The notes: generated from the sequence alone by a model not told the origin. 64,000 nt of DNA from Providencia rettgeri (GCF_041075285.1 NZ_CP163512.1:1984001-2048000), one strand, 5' to 3'; shown: positions 27,450 through 38,026, counted from the stretch's first letter. Numbers and translations are program-made.

Positions 27450-29126
27450 TTATTTCAGTGGTGGACGCCGTACTGGTGCCCCATCTGCGACATAATAATT
27501 CACTTCACTCCCTTGTAGTGGTGGGCGATTGCGAATTTTATCTGCGATTTTTTCCGCAATCATAATGGTCGTTGCGTTTAAATTTCCCGTAATAATAAGT
27601 GGCATAATCGACGCATCCACTACCCTTAAGCCTTTGAGTCCATGCACACGCCCCGCACCATCAACGACAGCCATATCATCATTGCCCATTTTACATGTTC
27701 CACATGGGTGGAACGCGGTTTCCGCTTTATCGCGAACAAAGGCATCCAGTTCTTCGTCAGTTTGGATATGCTTACCAGGGCTAATCTCTTCTCCTCGGTA
27801 AGGATCAAGTGCTGGCTGCGCCATAATCTCTCGTGTAATACGAATAGCGGCACGGAATTCTTCCCAGTCCTGCTCAGATGACATGTAGTTAAATAAGATA
27901 CTCGGATGTTGGCGTGGATCCAGCGACGTTAAACGCACTCTGCCACGACTTGGCGAACGCATTGATCCGACATGAGCCTGAAAACCATGCATATTCACCG
28001 CATTACTGCCATTGTAATTGATGGCCACGGGCAAGAAATGAAACTGAATATTCGGCCAAGCAAATTTATCACTGGTGCGGATAAATCCCCCCGCTTCGAA
28101 TTGATTGCTCGCTCCGACGCCTGTGCCTTTAAATAACCACTGTGCGCCAATCATTGGCTGGTTATACCATTTTAATGCCGGGTATAAAGAGACTGGCTGC
28201 TTACATTCATATTGTAAATACATCTCAAGGTGGTCTTGCAAATTTTGTCCAACACCTTCCAAAATATGCACTTTTTTAATATTAAATTCATTTAATATGT
28301 CTTCAGGACCAACGCCGGAACGTTGCAAAATTTGCGGGGAAGCAATAGCGCCTGCGCATAAGAGCACTTCCTTTTGTGCTTTCACTGTCGTTGCGCTGGT
28401 ACTAGCACCTTGGTAATATTTGACACCTACCGCTTTTTTCCCCTCAAATTCAATAACATCTGTTATTGCATGCGTCACGATGGTCAGGTTTTTTCGCCCC
28501 TTGGCCTGATCTAAATAGCCTCGACCCGTGCTGGCACGTCGCCCTTGCGGTGTAACCGTACGATCCATTGGGCCAAAACCTTCCTGTTGGTAGCCATTGA
28601 GATCATCGGTTCTTGGGTAGCCGGCCTGTACGCCTGCATCTACCATCGCCTTAAACAAGATATTGTTATCTGTTTTCGGGGTAGTGACACTCACAGGTCC
28701 GTCTCCACCATGATAGTCATTGGGCCCAATATCGCGGCTTTCTGCTTTACGGAAATACGGCAAACAGTCAAGGTAACGCCAATCTTCAAGGCCCGGTGCT
28801 TGCGCCCACCCATCAAAATCCATGGCATTTCCACGGATATAACACATCCCATTGATTAGCGATGAACCACCGAGCCCCTTTCCGCGCCCACATTCCATGC
28901 GGCGATTGTTCATGTGTGGTTCAGGGTCAGTTTCATACGCCCAGTTATAACGACGCCCTTGCAGCGGATACGCTAATGCGGCTGGCATTTGTGTGCGAAA
29001 GTCGAGCCGATAGTCTGGCCCCCCTGCTTCAAGGAGCAGCACAGTAACTTCAGGATCTTCTGTCAGGCGTGTAGCAAGAACGTTACCGGCTGAACCAGCA
29101 CCGATAATAATATAGTCATAGACCAT
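27450..29126 (-). CDS. betA: Choline dehydrogenase BetA
   Basis: BetA oxidises choline to betaine aldehyde (and on to betaine) at the membrane with FAD. The 558-residue GMC oxidoreductase has the ADP-binding [15 protein letters not shown] start, [25 protein letters not shown] (GMC signature 2) and the catalytic [14 protein letters not shown] region. A TTG-led extension to 29150 is not needed: GAGGAG lies just before the ATG at 29126, which matches the family start. It follows betB closely on the minus strand. Confidence 0.95.
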   Translation of the reverse strand: MVYDYIIIGAGSAGNVLATRLTEDPEVTVLLLEAGGPDYRLDFRTQMPAALAYPLQGRRYNWAYETDPEPHMNNRRMECGRGKGLGGSSLINGMCYIRGNAMDFDGWAQAPGLEDWRYLDCLPYFRKAESRDIGPNDYHGGDGPVSVTTPKTDNNILFKAMVDAGVQAGYPRTDDLNGYQQEGFGPMDRTVTPQGRRASTGRGYLDQAKGRKNLTIVTHAITDVIEFEGKKAVGVKYYQGASTSATTVKAQKEVLLCAGAIASPQILQRSGVGPEDILNEFNIKKVHILEGVGQNLQDHLEMYLQYECKQPVSLYPALKWYNQPMIGAQWLFKGTGVGASNQFEAGGFIRTSDKFAWPNIQFHFLPVAINYNGSNAVNMHGFQAHVGSMRSPSRGRVRLTSLDPRQHPSILFNYMSSEQDWEEFRAAIRITREIMAQPALDPYRGEEISPGKHIQTDEELDAFVRDKAETAFHPCGTCKMGNDDMAVVDGAGRVHGLKGLRVVDASIMPLIITGNLNATTIMIAEKIADKIRNRPPLQGSEVNYYVADGAPVRRPPLK

Positions 29127-29165
29127 TGTTATCTCCTCTGTTTCAGTCAAATTTAAATGATGTGA

Positions 29166-30644
29166 TTAAAAAACGGATGTAAACTCCCCGAGTTCCACTT
29201 GAATTGATTTGATTTGGGTATAATTTTGCAGCGTAATGATGCCATTTTCACGCCCAATCCCCGAATGCTTATAGCCTCCCACTGGCATCTCTGCTGGGGA
29301 TTCACCCCATGTGTTGATCCAACAAATGCCGGCTTCTAACTGATGAATAACCCGATGAGCACGCGTTAAGTCCTGCGTCACAATGCCCGCTGCCAGCCCA
29401 TATATGGAATGGTTTGCACGTGCAATCACTTCATCTTCCGTTTGATAGCTTAAAATGCTCATCACTGGGCCAAAAATTTCTTCCTGCGTGATTTGCATGT
29501 CATCGTCGCAATCGGTAAAAACGGTGGGAGCCACATAGGCGCCATTGGCAAAATCTCCCTCAGTGATCCGTTCACCACCACACAATAATCGCGCCCCTTG
29601 CTGTTTCCCTAACTCAATGTAACGTAATACATTTTCCATATGGGGGAAGCTGACTAGTGGGCCAAAATTGGTGTCTTCTTCAATGGGGGAACCGATGTTA
29701 ATCCGTGCCACACGCTCAATAATTTTCGCTTCAAACTGCGCTTTAAGTGATTGAGGAATAAATACCCGAGTTCCATTGGTGCAAACTTGGCCTGAGCTGT
29801 AAAAATTGGCCATCATGGCGATATCGGCGGCTTTATCTAAATCCGCATCAGCAAAAATAATTAACGGCGACTTGCCTCCCAGCTCCATAGTGACATCTTT
29901 TAGGGAAGAGACTGACGCATTTGCCATCACTGTTTTCCCTGTAGCTATCCCGCCAGTAAATGATACTTTGGCAATTTCAGGATGTTCGGTGAGCCATTGC
30001 CCGACTTCACCTCCCTTGCCCGTCACCACATTAAACACCCCTGCCGGGACGCCCGCTTGTGTATAAATTTCAGCAAGTTTAAGTGCGGTTAACGATGTCA
30101 CTTCACTGGGTTTAAAGACCATAGCATTACCCGCAGCAAGAGCCGGTGCGGATTTCCATAAGGCAATTTGGATGGGGTAATTCCACGCGCCTATCCCCGC
30201 CACAACCCCCAAAGGTTCACGGCGGGTATACACAAATGCGCTTTCACGTAAGGGGATTTGTTGCCCTTCAAGGGCAGGAATTAAACCTGCGTAGTATTCG
30301 AGCACATCTGCCCCCGTCACAATGTCCACATAACGGGTTTCTGAAAGTGGCTTGCCCGTATCAAGGGTTTCAAGGTAAGCCAACTCATCATTACGTTCAC
30401 GTAAAATATCCACCGCTCGACGTAAAATCCGAGAGCGTTCCATTGCGGTCATGGCGGCCCACACTTTCTGCCCTTGTTTGGCACTTTCAACCGCCCACTG
30501 AATATCTTCTTGACTGGCAGATTGCAGATTGGCAATCACCTCCCCATTGGCGGGATTGATTGCGGGGAATTGGTCACACTGCGGTTGCGAACTATCAACA
30601 TAACCACCATGAATATAAAGCTGATGTAGTGGTGGGTTCTTCAT
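29166..30644 (-). CDS. betB: Betaine aldehyde dehydrogenase BetB
   Basis: BetB oxidises betaine aldehyde to glycine betaine with NAD(P)+. The 492-residue ALDH has the cofactor segment [11 protein letters not shown], general base E in [13 protein letters not shown], and the catalytic cysteine in [11 protein letters not shown]. Its length matches enterobacterial BetB. GGAGATAAT precedes the ATG. It lies between betI and betA in the usual betIBA order. Confidence 0.96.
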   Translation of the reverse strand: MKNPPLHQLYIHGGYVDSSQPQCDQFPAINPANGEVIANLQSASQEDIQWAVESAKQGQKVWAAMTAMERSRILRRAVDILRERNDELAYLETLDTGKPLSETRYVDIVTGADVLEYYAGLIPALEGQQIPLRESAFVYTRREPLGVVAGIGAWNYPIQIALWKSAPALAAGNAMVFKPSEVTSLTALKLAEIYTQAGVPAGVFNVVTGKGGEVGQWLTEHPEIAKVSFTGGIATGKTVMANASVSSLKDVTMELGGKSPLIIFADADLDKAADIAMMANFYSSGQVCTNGTRVFIPQSLKAQFEAKIIERVARINIGSPIEEDTNFGPLVSFPHMENVLRYIELGKQQGARLLCGGERITEGDFANGAYVAPTVFTDCDDDMQITQEEIFGPVMSILSYQTEDEVIARANHSIYGLAAGIVTQDLTRAHRVIHQLEAGICWINTWGESPAEMPVGGYKHSGIGRENGIITLQNYTQIKSIQVELGEFTSVF

Positions 30645-30665
30645 ATTATCTCCTTTTAAACTATT

Positions 30666-31268
30666 TTAGGTTTGAGATACTTGCGCCTCGCCGAGTTTCA
30701 TTTCGATATACTCATTGGTTATCTTTAACGCATCTGAAACGGGGAAAACCTCGTTACTTAACGCACTGCGTAGCCACAATCCATCAATTAGCGCTGCAAG
30801 GCCTTTTGCCGCCATTCTCGCCTCCTGTTTTGCAAGCACACGACCAAACTCATAGCTTAAATTTGAATATAAACGCCGATCATTAACTTGCTGTAAGCGG
30901 TTTAAATTTGGCTGGTGCATACTGCTTGCCCAAAATGCGAGCCATGTTTTCATCGCCGCTTCACTGGTTTGCGTTGGGTCGAAATTTCCCTCTACTATGG
31001 CTTGAATGCGCGATTTTGCGTCTGCTCCTGTTAACATTCTCAAACGCATCGCAACGGCAAAGCCCAATTGATATTGAATATGGCGCATAGTGGCTTCGAG
31101 CAGGCCATTCTTGTCACGGAAATAATGACTAATAATCCCTGTGGAAACCCCTGCTTTGCGAGCGATTAATACAAAGCTGGCTTCTTGCATGCCAACCTCA
31201 TTAATCACCGCTAACGTCGCCTGAATTAACTGCTGTTTACGTATCGATTGAATTCCTATTTTCGGCAT
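30666..31268 (-). CDS. betI: TetR-family choline-responsive repressor BetI
   Basis: The 200-residue TetR-type repressor has an N-terminal helix-turn-helix ([19 protein letters not shown]) and the BetI-type ligand domain. BetI represses betT and betIBA, and choline relieves this. It is the first gene of betIBA and is divergent from betT across a 209-bp gap that contains a palindrome resembling the known BetI operator. Confidence 0.94.
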   Translation of the reverse strand: MPKIGIQSIRKQQLIQATLAVINEVGMQEASFVLIARKAGVSTGIISHYFRDKNGLLEATMRHIQYQLGFAVAMRLRMLTGADAKSRIQAIVEGNFDPTQTSEAAMKTWLAFWASSMHQPNLNRLQQVNDRRLYSNLSYEFGRVLAKQEARMAAKGLAALIDGLWLRSALSNEVFPVSDALKITNEYIEMKLGEAQVSQT

Positions 31269-31318
31269 GAGCTCTCAACCTAAAAACATATTGTCTCCAA
31301 TTATTAAACGTTTTTTTA

Positions 31319-31332
31319 ATTGAATGTTCAAT
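31319..31332. promoter_or_regulatory. Candidate BetI operator
   Basis: ATTGAA-TG-TTCAAT is a perfect inverted repeat between betI and betT. Its TTGAACGTTCAAT-like core is close to the E. coli BetI site. One site in the shared gap could control both directions. Confidence 0.65.
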
Positions 31333-31477
31333 CAATATTAACTACTATTTATCACAATTCATTTACAATTATGCGAAGAGGAATAGGATAAAACAAGGTT
31401 AACTTGCTTTAAATTCAAACAGTTAGCAAGGTTAATAACTTTTCACCTGTTAAATAAATAAAAATGTGGAACTGCCG

Positions 31478-33520
31478 ATGACAACGCTTAATAGTTCAAA
31501 AAATCAGCAGAAAGACAAATTAAATTCTGTGGTTTTTTTCACTTCCGCTGGTCTAATTCTAGCGTTTTCTTTTTTCACCATCTTGATGACCGAAACAGCA
31601 AATCAATGGATCGTCGCCACCCTTGGCTGGGTATCAAAAACTTTTGGTTGGTATTACTTATTAGCCGCGACCTTATACATTGTCTTTGTGATTTTTGTTG
31701 CAACATCTCGCTTCGGTAATATCAAACTCGGGCCAGAGCAATCCAAACCAGAATTTAGCGTGCTAAGTTGGTCAGCCATGCTATTTGCTGCGGGGATTGG
31801 CATTGACTTAATGTTTTTCTCGGTAGCGGAACCCGTTACCCAATATATGCTGCCGCCAACGGGTGAAGGCGAAACATTAGAAGCAGCTCGTCAGGCGATG
31901 GTGTGGACCCTGTTCCACTATGGCCTGACGGGCTGGTCAATGTACGCGTTAATGGGCATTGCCTTAGGTTATTTTAGCTATCGCTACAATTTGCCTTTAA
32001 CTATTCGTTCAGCCCTCTACCCTATTTTCGGTAAACGTATTGAAGGACCAATTGGTCATACTGTCGATATCGCTGCGGTGTTGGGGACTATTTTTGGTAT
32101 TGCCACCACCCTTGGGATCGGTGTCGTGCAACTTAATTATGGGTTAAAAGTTCTGTTCGATTTGCCTCAAGGCTTATCGGTTCAAAGTGGCTTAATTTTC
32201 CTTTCTGTGGTGATGGCTGTCATTTCTGCCACGTCAGGCGTGAACAAAGGTATACGCGTCTTATCCGAACTTAATGTCTTGCTCGCCTTGGGGCTGATTT
32301 TATTTATCTTATTTATCGGCGATACCGAATTCCTACTCAATGCATTAGTGTTAAATGTGGGTGATTACGTTAACCGTTTTATGGGGATGACACTTAACAG
32401 CTTTGCATTTGACCGCCCTACTGAGTGGATGAACAGTTGGACACTGTTTTTCTGGGCGTGGTGGGTTGCATGGTCTCCCTTTGTCGGGTTATTCCTTGCG
32501 CGTATTTCACGGGGAAGAACGATCCGTCAGTTTGTCATTGGTACCTTAATTATTCCTTTTGTTTTCACACTATTATGGTTATCTATTTTTGGTAATAGTG
32601 CACTGTATGAAATTATTCATGGGAATAATGAGCTCGCAAAAACCGTGTTAGAAGCCCCTGAAAAAGGGTTCTACTCCCTCCTCGAACTCTATCCCGGATT
32701 TGGCTTAACCGCTTCGCTTGCCACGATCACAGGGTTACTTTTCTATGTGACGTCCGCCGACTCTGGCTCGCTGGTACTGGGTAATTTCACGTCAAAGTTA
32801 AGTGATATCAATAATGATGCCCCAAATTGGTTACGTATTTTTTGGTCTGTCACCATTGGCTTACTGACATTGGGTATGCTGATGACCGATGGCGTCGCTG
32901 CGTTACAAAATACGACAGTGATCATGGGACTTCCCTTTAGCTTTGTGATTTTCTTTATTATGGCAGGATTATATAAGTCATTAAAAGTAGAAGACTTTAG
33001 GCGAGTCAGTTCATTAAATACCAATGCACCTGCACCACTGTATGGCAATGGAACGCTAAACTGGAAGCAGCGTTTAGGTCGCGTGATGAACTTTCCCGGT
33101 ACGCGCTATACGCAGCGTATGTTGGACTTAGTCTGCATCCCAGCAATGGAAGAAGTGGCAAAAGAATTAACCATCCGCGGGGCTAATGTCACATTTAATA
33201 TCTTGCCGCCACAAGCCGATGAACGGCTAGATCACTTAGAGCTCACCGTTGACCTCGGTGAAGAGCAAAGCTTTATTTACCAAGTGTGGCCACAGCGTTA
33301 TTCTGTTCCCGGCTTTACCTATCGTGCCCGTTCGGGTAAATCCCATTATTTCCGCTTGGAAACCTTCTTATGGGAGGGGTCGCAAGGCAATGATTTAATG
33401 GATTACACCAAAGAGCAGGTAATCAGTGACATTCTCGATCAGTACGAAAAACATATGAATTTCATTCATTTGAGTCGAGAATCTCCCGGGGCAACGCTCA
33501 CCTTCCCTGAAACTGTTTAA
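31478..33520 (+). CDS. betT: High-affinity choline transporter BetT
   Basis: The 680-residue BCCT-family carrier imports choline with protons. It has about 12 membrane helices, the family FFWAWWVAWSPFVGLFLARISRGRT signature region and a long cytoplasmic C-terminal tail (about 170 residues) that controls osmotic activation in E. coli BetT. The frame is open from a GTG at 31466, but the ATG at 31478 gives the family-like start MTTLNSSKNQQKDKLN. It is divergent from betIBA and followed by a hairpin terminator. Confidence 0.94.
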   Translation: MTTLNSSKNQQKDKLNSVVFFTSAGLILAFSFFTILMTETANQWIVATLGWVSKTFGWYYLLAATLYIVFVIFVATSRFGNIKLGPEQSKPEFSVLSWSAMLFAAGIGIDLMFFSVAEPVTQYMLPPTGEGETLEAARQAMVWTLFHYGLTGWSMYALMGIALGYFSYRYNLPLTIRSALYPIFGKRIEGPIGHTVDIAAVLGTIFGIATTLGIGVVQLNYGLKVLFDLPQGLSVQSGLIFLSVVMAVISATSGVNKGIRVLSELNVLLALGLILFILFIGDTEFLLNALVLNVGDYVNRFMGMTLNSFAFDRPTEWMNSWTLFFWAWWVAWSPFVGLFLARISRGRTIRQFVIGTLIIPFVFTLLWLSIFGNSALYEIIHGNNELAKTVLEAPEKGFYSLLELYPGFGLTASLATITGLLFYVTSADSGSLVLGNFTSKLSDINNDAPNWLRIFWSVTIGLLTLGMLMTDGVAALQNTTVIMGLPFSFVIFFIMAGLYKSLKVEDFRRVSSLNTNAPAPLYGNGTLNWKQRLGRVMNFPGTRYTQRMLDLVCIPAMEEVAKELTIRGANVTFNILPPQADERLDHLELTVDLGEEQSFIYQVWPQRYSVPGFTYRARSGKSHYFRLETFLWEGSQGNDLMDYTKEQVISDILDQYEKHMNFIHLSRESPGATLTFPETV

Positions 33521-33530
33521 GCCAATAAAT

Positions 33531-33549
33531 AAGGGAGCCTAGCTCCCTT
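33531..33549 (+). terminator. betT terminator
   Basis: AAGGGAGC-CTA-GCTCCCTT is a perfect hairpin 10 bases past the betT stop. An identical 19-mer recurs at 33692-33710. Confidence 0.75.
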
Positions 33550-33710
33550 GAGGTTGTTGACAAAGTGGGAGAAAAGCGTGGTTTTTCCCACTTTGTGTTA
33601 TCAGGCGAAAATCAATATATTGATTTTCCTTGTTTATTTTCAATAACCTATCCAACCTGCCGCCAAACATGTTATGTTTGTCAGCAGTCTGAAGGGAGCC
33701 TAGCTCCCTT
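33531..33710. repeat. Composite palindromic element bounded by identical hairpins
   Basis: Two identical 19-bp hairpins lie 161 bp apart. Between them are three more palindromes: ACAAAGTGGGA/TCCCACTTTGT (33559-33597, shared with 21478-21530), GAAAATCAATATATTGATTT (near 33607-33628) and CAAACATG-TTATGTTTG (near 33664-33680). No open frame exists. It resembles a small non-autonomous repeat or a duplicated terminator block. Confidence 0.6.
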
Positions 33711-33737
33711 ATCATTTAAAAATCAATGATTAAAAAA

Positions 33738-34097
33738 TTAATCATGTCCCCTAGCATACTCCAACATCTTTTTCATTTGCTGGCGATCGTTCATCCATGG
33801 CGTTGCTCTTGGGCATCCGGCTCCTGTTGGGTTAACATCACAAACATTAAAACGTCGAAACACGGCATTTTCGTCTGCATCACGCTGCTCAAGTAGAGCT
33901 TGATAACTTTGTTCTTCTGGCGGAAGTTTCTTTTGGGGATCAAAGACAAACTTTTGCTCTGACTGTAATTTTTCAATCCCTTGGTAGTTTTGATTAAACT
34001 GGCGATCAGCGGGTGATTTCTCTTTAAAGGTAAAGTCGTTGGCAAAGCCATAAGAAGTGAAACAAAAAAAGATAACAAAAATAACTCTATTAAACAT
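33738..34097 (-). CDS. Small exported protein of unknown function
   Basis: The 119-residue protein has a clear signal peptide (FNRVIFVIFFCFTSYGFA, cleavage before ND). The mature part of about 100 residues is polar, with two cysteines near the C terminus (NVCDVNPTGAGCPRA) that could form a disulfide in the periplasm. No family is recognised. It ends near the composite hairpin element behind betT. Confidence 0.7.
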   Translation of the reverse strand: MFNRVIFVIFFCFTSYGFANDFTFKEKSPADRQFNQNYQGIEKLQSEQKFVFDPQKKLPPEEQSYQALLEQRDADENAVFRRFNVCDVNPTGAGCPRATPWMNDRQQMKKMLEYARGHD

Positions 34098-34222
34098 ATG
34101 GATATCCTACAATGTCGATAAGTTTACATTATACCCTCCTAAGTAGTAACACCCAGTAATGATTGAAACTTAATTCATAATATATTTAATATTCAAATAG
34201 ATAATTAACTTTAGTTATTGAA

Positions 34223-34444
34223 TCAATTGATTGATACATTTTCGACCGTTAATTGAGTGTGCATACTTGTAAGCTGATTAACATCTGCTTTAGTTTTAAT
34301 TCCTTTTGCAAACTCAGCAGTGAATTCTCTCCGTTTTTTCTCATCCATAATCAGAATAGTGCTGTAACCTATTAGATTACTAACAATTTTTAATCTTGTT
34401 CCATCCGCTACTTTTGATAAAAGTAACCTTGCCCTACCAATCAT
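34223..34444 (-). CDS. Small hypothetical protein
   Basis: The 73-residue frame begins at an ATG with AGGTG six bases upstream; a GTG three codons earlier is an alternative. It is basic at the N terminus with a mixed hydrophobic middle (LIGYSTILIM) and shows no signal peptide or recognised domain. It is divergent from the GH18 gene. Coding status rests on the ribosome site and codon usage only. Confidence 0.45.
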   Translation of the reverse strand: MIGRARLLLSKVADGTRLKIVSNLIGYSTILIMDEKKRREFTAEFAKGIKTKADVNQLTSMHTQLTVENVSIN

Positions 34445-34505
34445 TTGATTCACCTATGGGGTAAAAAACTCACTTTATATCACTTAATCGGCGGGAGGAT
34501 AGACG

Positions 34506-35426
34506 ATGAGTAAAACATATTTTGGACCTTATATTGATGTCAGTGTCGATGCAACTTGGAACGATTGGCAAAATTACCCGAATGGTCGACCTAATGCGAA
34601 ATACAGCCAAGCAGCTATCAAATATGGGGTTGATATTCTTTACCTTGGTTTCTTAACCGCAACCCGTGATAAACAAGCGGCATGGGCCGCGCAACCGACG
34701 ATGCCTATTAGCTGGGCAAAACCCTTAACTGATGAACTTATTGATGGTGGCGTTAAAGTGGCCGTTTCATTTGGCGGGGCGGCAAACCAAGATGTATCGT
34801 TAGTACAAACGCAAGAGCAGTTGATTGCAACATACCAAGAGGCCATTAATATACTAGGCGCATCGCATATCGATTTAGATTTTGAAAACGGTCTTTATGA
34901 TGCAGATAATGCATTTTCTGCATTAAAAGTGATTATCAAAAATAACCCGCAAATCACCCTCAGTTTAACCTTACCCACCCTACCGACGGGGTTGACAAGT
35001 ACAGGATTAGCATTGGTCAAAAAATCAGTGGATGCGGGTTTAGTGATGAAAGTAAATGGCATGGCGATGGATTATTATGACCCTAATATCAGTAGCCTAG
35101 GTGACGCTGCCATTAAAGCAGCGATCAGCATTAAGAACCAATTAAAGCCATTCTACCCAACAGTTGATGATAAACAACTGTATGATTATGTTCAAATTAC
35201 ACCGATGATTGGCTTAAATGATGATCTCGCCATGTTCAGTTTCCATGATGCCGATATTTTAAGTGAATTTGCTAAAAGAATCGGCTTGAACCTTGTTTCA
35301 ATGTGGAGCCTAACACGCGATCGTCCAGGCAATAAACCTTACCCAGAGGCCACCAGTTCAGGCAACCCCGAGCAAACCCATGAATTTGAATACACGGCGT
35401 TATTTACCCAAAAACTGAACAGGTAA
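34506..35426 (+). CDS. GH18 chitinase-like protein
   Basis: The 306-residue single-domain protein has the GH18 barrel pattern: KVAVSFGGA (strand 3) and the active-site strand SHIDLDFEN, with acid/base residue E127. The usual DGxDxDxE motif is altered at its first positions (S120-H121 in place of D-G). MAMDYYD at strand 6 is also typical. No signal peptide or chitin-binding domain is present, so it is either intracellular or exported another way. Chitin or related N-acetylglucosamine polymers are the family substrates; activity here is unproven. Confidence 0.8.
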   Translation: MSKTYFGPYIDVSVDATWNDWQNYPNGRPNAKYSQAAIKYGVDILYLGFLTATRDKQAAWAAQPTMPISWAKPLTDELIDGGVKVAVSFGGAANQDVSLVQTQEQLIATYQEAINILGASHIDLDFENGLYDADNAFSALKVIIKNNPQITLSLTLPTLPTGLTSTGLALVKKSVDAGLVMKVNGMAMDYYDPNISSLGDAAIKAAISIKNQLKPFYPTVDDKQLYDYVQITPMIGLNDDLAMFSFHDADILSEFAKRIGLNLVSMWSLTRDRPGNKPYPEATSSGNPEQTHEFEYTALFTQKLNR

Positions 35427-35446
35427 ATCTCTCGATATCAACCATA

Positions 35447-36226
35447 TTATGGATAATGATGATATCCCATTTTTTCTGAAATACGGCGGCCTGACGCTTT
35501 TAGCAGTTGCACATAATGGTCAAGTTGCTGCTCATCAAACCGAATGGTAGGGAACGAAATGGATAGCCCTGCCACAACATGCCCTAAACGGTCGTATACT
35601 GGCACCGCGATGCAACGTAAGCCTAACTCTTGTTCTTCTCTATCCTGTGCATAATGGCATTCACGTACCTCAGCTAGCTCCACCAGCAAATCATCAAGGT
35701 TTAAAATGGTGGTATCCGTTTTTTGGGTAAACGACTCATCTTTTAACGCCAAACGAATAGCTTCTTCATCTTGCCAAGCCAGTAAAATTTTACCTATCGC
35801 AGTGCAATACAACGGGTTACGGCGGCCGACTCGCGAATACATCCGCAAGTTATAGCTAGAATCAATTTTATGGATATAAATAATGGCATCTTCATCTAAT
35901 GCCCCTAAATGCACCGCCTCATGGGTTATTTGCCCAATATGGCGCATTTCCTTATCCGCAATTTCAATGAGATCCACATATTCAAGGGACTTTGCACCTA
36001 GCTCAAAGAGTTTCAAAGTGAGTGAGTACTTATCAGCCTCTCCCTGTTGTTCCACATAGCCCAGTTGTTTCATGGTTTGCAAAAAACGAAAAGTGGTGGC
36101 TTTTGACATCAATAAGCGCTGGGATAGCTCGGAAACACCGATCTCTTTTTGTTCCCCTAACGCGCTGAGAATACTAAACACTTTCACCACTGCGGATACG
36201 GCATCAGTTTGAGTTGTCTTATCCAT
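35447..36226 (-). CDS. kdgR: IclR-family regulator KdgR
   Basis: The 259-residue repressor has an N-terminal winged helix (VSELSQRLLMSKATTFRFLQTM) and the IclR ligand domain. Similarity to E. coli KdgR is strong, including RMYSRVGRRNPLYCTAIGK and ISEKMGYH-YP at the end. KdgR senses 2-keto-3-deoxygluconate and represses its catabolic genes. It is divergent from kdgK, with a KdgR box in the gap. Confidence 0.93.
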   Translation of the reverse strand: MDKTTQTDAVSAVVKVFSILSALGEQKEIGVSELSQRLLMSKATTFRFLQTMKQLGYVEQQGEADKYSLTLKLFELGAKSLEYVDLIEIADKEMRHIGQITHEAVHLGALDEDAIIYIHKIDSSYNLRMYSRVGRRNPLYCTAIGKILLAWQDEEAIRLALKDESFTQKTDTTILNLDDLLVELAEVRECHYAQDREEQELGLRCIAVPVYDRLGHVVAGLSISFPTIRFDEQQLDHYVQLLKASGRRISEKMGYHHYP

Positions 36227-36345
36227 CTTGTTGTATTCATCCTAATAGATTGGCCTTGATAATATCACAAAGCCAATTAAAACCATGCGATAGGCCATAG
36301 CATAATTGGCGAACCTCACAAAAACAAGAATAGGGATTCATTATT

Positions 36346-36364
36346 TTTAAAACAGCGTTTCATT
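36346..36364. promoter_or_regulatory. Candidate KdgR operator
   Basis: TTTAAAACAGCGTTTCATT agrees well with the KdgR box (AATRAAA...TTTYATT). It lies about 90 bp before the kdgK start in the kdgR-kdgK gap. Confidence 0.7.
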
Positions 36365-36451
36365 TTTATTGAAGTTCTGAATCAAATGCGTTTTAATAAC
36401 CTTATTAAGTTAGTAATCGATAACTCAGCCCTAATCGTACAGGTGATAAAT

Positions 36452-37396
36452 ATGAGTACAGATCCGCAAGTTGCCGTCATTGGCGAATGCATGGTTGAAT
36501 TGCAAAAGTCGGGGGAGCTGTATAAGCAAACCTTTGGTGGGGATACGCTTAATACCGCGCTATACCTGTCTCGCTTAACAAAAAACCAAGGTGTGACGAC
36601 CCGTTATATCACCGGTTTAGGGAAAGACCCATTCAGCCAGCAAATGCTAACAAGTTGGCAGCAAGAAGGGATCAATACTGATGACGTGTTTATTTCTGAT
36701 AAGCACTTACCAGGTATGTATTTAATTGAAACCTCCGCCGATGGCGAACGCCGTTTCTTTTATTGGCGTGATAACGCTGCCGCCAAATTTTGGTTGGATG
36801 AAAACAGTCAAGCACGTACACAGCAACTTCTTAATTCACAACAATTTATTTATCTAAGTGGTATCAGCTTAGCCATTTTACCTGACACTGCTCGCCAGCT
36901 TTTAATGGGCATTTTGCAACAGGCTAAACAGCATGGGGCGAAAATTGTGTTTGATAATAATTATCGTCCTGCACTTTGGCCGTCAAAAGAAGCCGCAAAA
37001 CAAGCGTATCAACAAATCTTGCTGTTAACCGATATCGCTTTTCTCACCTTTGATGATGAGCAACAACTGTATGGGGATTGCCATGAAATCGAAGCCATCG
37101 CACGTACACAGCTGTATGGAGTGAATGAGATTGTGATCAAGCGCGGTGCTGAACCCTGCTATGTGATCATCAATAATGAACGTTATGAAGTACCAGCGAA
37201 TAAAGTCAGCCATGTGGTTGATACCACTGCCGCAGGGGATTCGTTCAGTGCGGGTTACCTTGCCTGTCGTATTTTGGGCGGAACACCTTGTGACGCTGCC
37301 AAAACTGGCCACTTATTGGCGGGAACCGTTATCCAACACCGGGGAGCGATTATTCCGACCGAGGCCATGCCAACCACCGATTTAGGAAAATGTTAA
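36452..37396 (+). CDS. kdgK: 2-keto-3-deoxygluconate kinase KdgK
   Basis: KdgK phosphorylates KDG to KDPG, the substrate of the next gene product. The 314-residue PfkB/ribokinase-family protein has FGGDTLNTALYLSRL near the start and the catalytic DTTAAGDSFSAGY signature (base D in AAGD). The frame opens at 36386, but AGGTG precedes the ATG at 36452, giving the family start. It is 12 bases from eda, forming a two-gene operon. Confidence 0.95.
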   Translation: MSTDPQVAVIGECMVELQKSGELYKQTFGGDTLNTALYLSRLTKNQGVTTRYITGLGKDPFSQQMLTSWQQEGINTDDVFISDKHLPGMYLIETSADGERRFFYWRDNAAAKFWLDENSQARTQQLLNSQQFIYLSGISLAILPDTARQLLMGILQQAKQHGAKIVFDNNYRPALWPSKEAAKQAYQQILLLTDIAFLTFDDEQQLYGDCHEIEAIARTQLYGVNEIVIKRGAEPCYVIINNERYEVPANKVSHVVDTTAAGDSFSAGYLACRILGGTPCDAAKTGHLLAGTVIQHRGAIIPTEAMPTTDLGKC

Positions 37397-37408
37397 GGGG
37401 CTTTAGCT

Positions 37409-38026
37409 ATGAATCAATTAATTGAAAGAATTAAAAAACTGAACGTTGTTCCCGTGATCACTATCAATAATGCAGAACATGGCGCACCGCTTGCTAAAGC
37501 CTTGGTGGAAAATGGTCTGCCGTGTGCTGAAGTCACTTTCCGTACCCCTGCTGCTGTGCAGGCGATTAAAAATATGCGCGCCGCCTACCCTGAGTTATTG
37601 ATTGCAGCAGGTACCGTGTTAACCACTGAACAAGTCGACCAAGCTATTGAAGCAGGTGTAGACTTTATTGTCAGCCCAGGTTTTAACCCCAAAATCGTCG
37701 CCTATTGCCAACAAAAACAGGTGATTATTATTCCGGGAGTGAATAACCCAAGTTTAGTGGAGCAAGCCCTTGAATTTAATCTGACCACCTTAAAATTTTT
37801 CCCAGCAGAAGCCTCTGGTGGCGTTGCGATGCTAAAAGCCCTCAGCGCAGTTTACCCCGTGAAATTTATGCCAACGGGCGGTATCGGCGTGAAAAATATT
37901 AAAGAATACACCACCTTACCTTCGGTGCTAGTCTGTGGCGGCTCTTGGATGGTACCAAATGAATTAATTGACAGTGAAAACTGGCAAGCGCTTGGCAAGT
38001 TAATCGCCGAAGCAGCAACACTTTAA
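37409..38026 (+). CDS. eda: KDPG aldolase Eda
   Basis: Eda splits 2-keto-3-deoxy-6-phosphogluconate into pyruvate and glyceraldehyde 3-phosphate. The 205-residue TIM barrel shows AEVTFRTPAA (catalytic glutamate), the Schiff-base lysine in TTLKFFPAE and the phosphate-binding PTGGIG. It is placed with kdgK here rather than beside edd, which fits a role in uronate/pectin-derived KDG use. Confidence 0.94.
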   Translation: MNQLIERIKKLNVVPVITINNAEHGAPLAKALVENGLPCAEVTFRTPAAVQAIKNMRAAYPELLIAAGTVLTTEQVDQAIEAGVDFIVSPGFNPKIVAYCQQKQVIIIPGVNNPSLVEQALEFNLTTLKFFPAEASGGVAMLKALSAVYPVKFMPTGGIGVKNIKEYTTLPSVLVCGGSWMVPNELIDSENWQALGKLIAEAATL

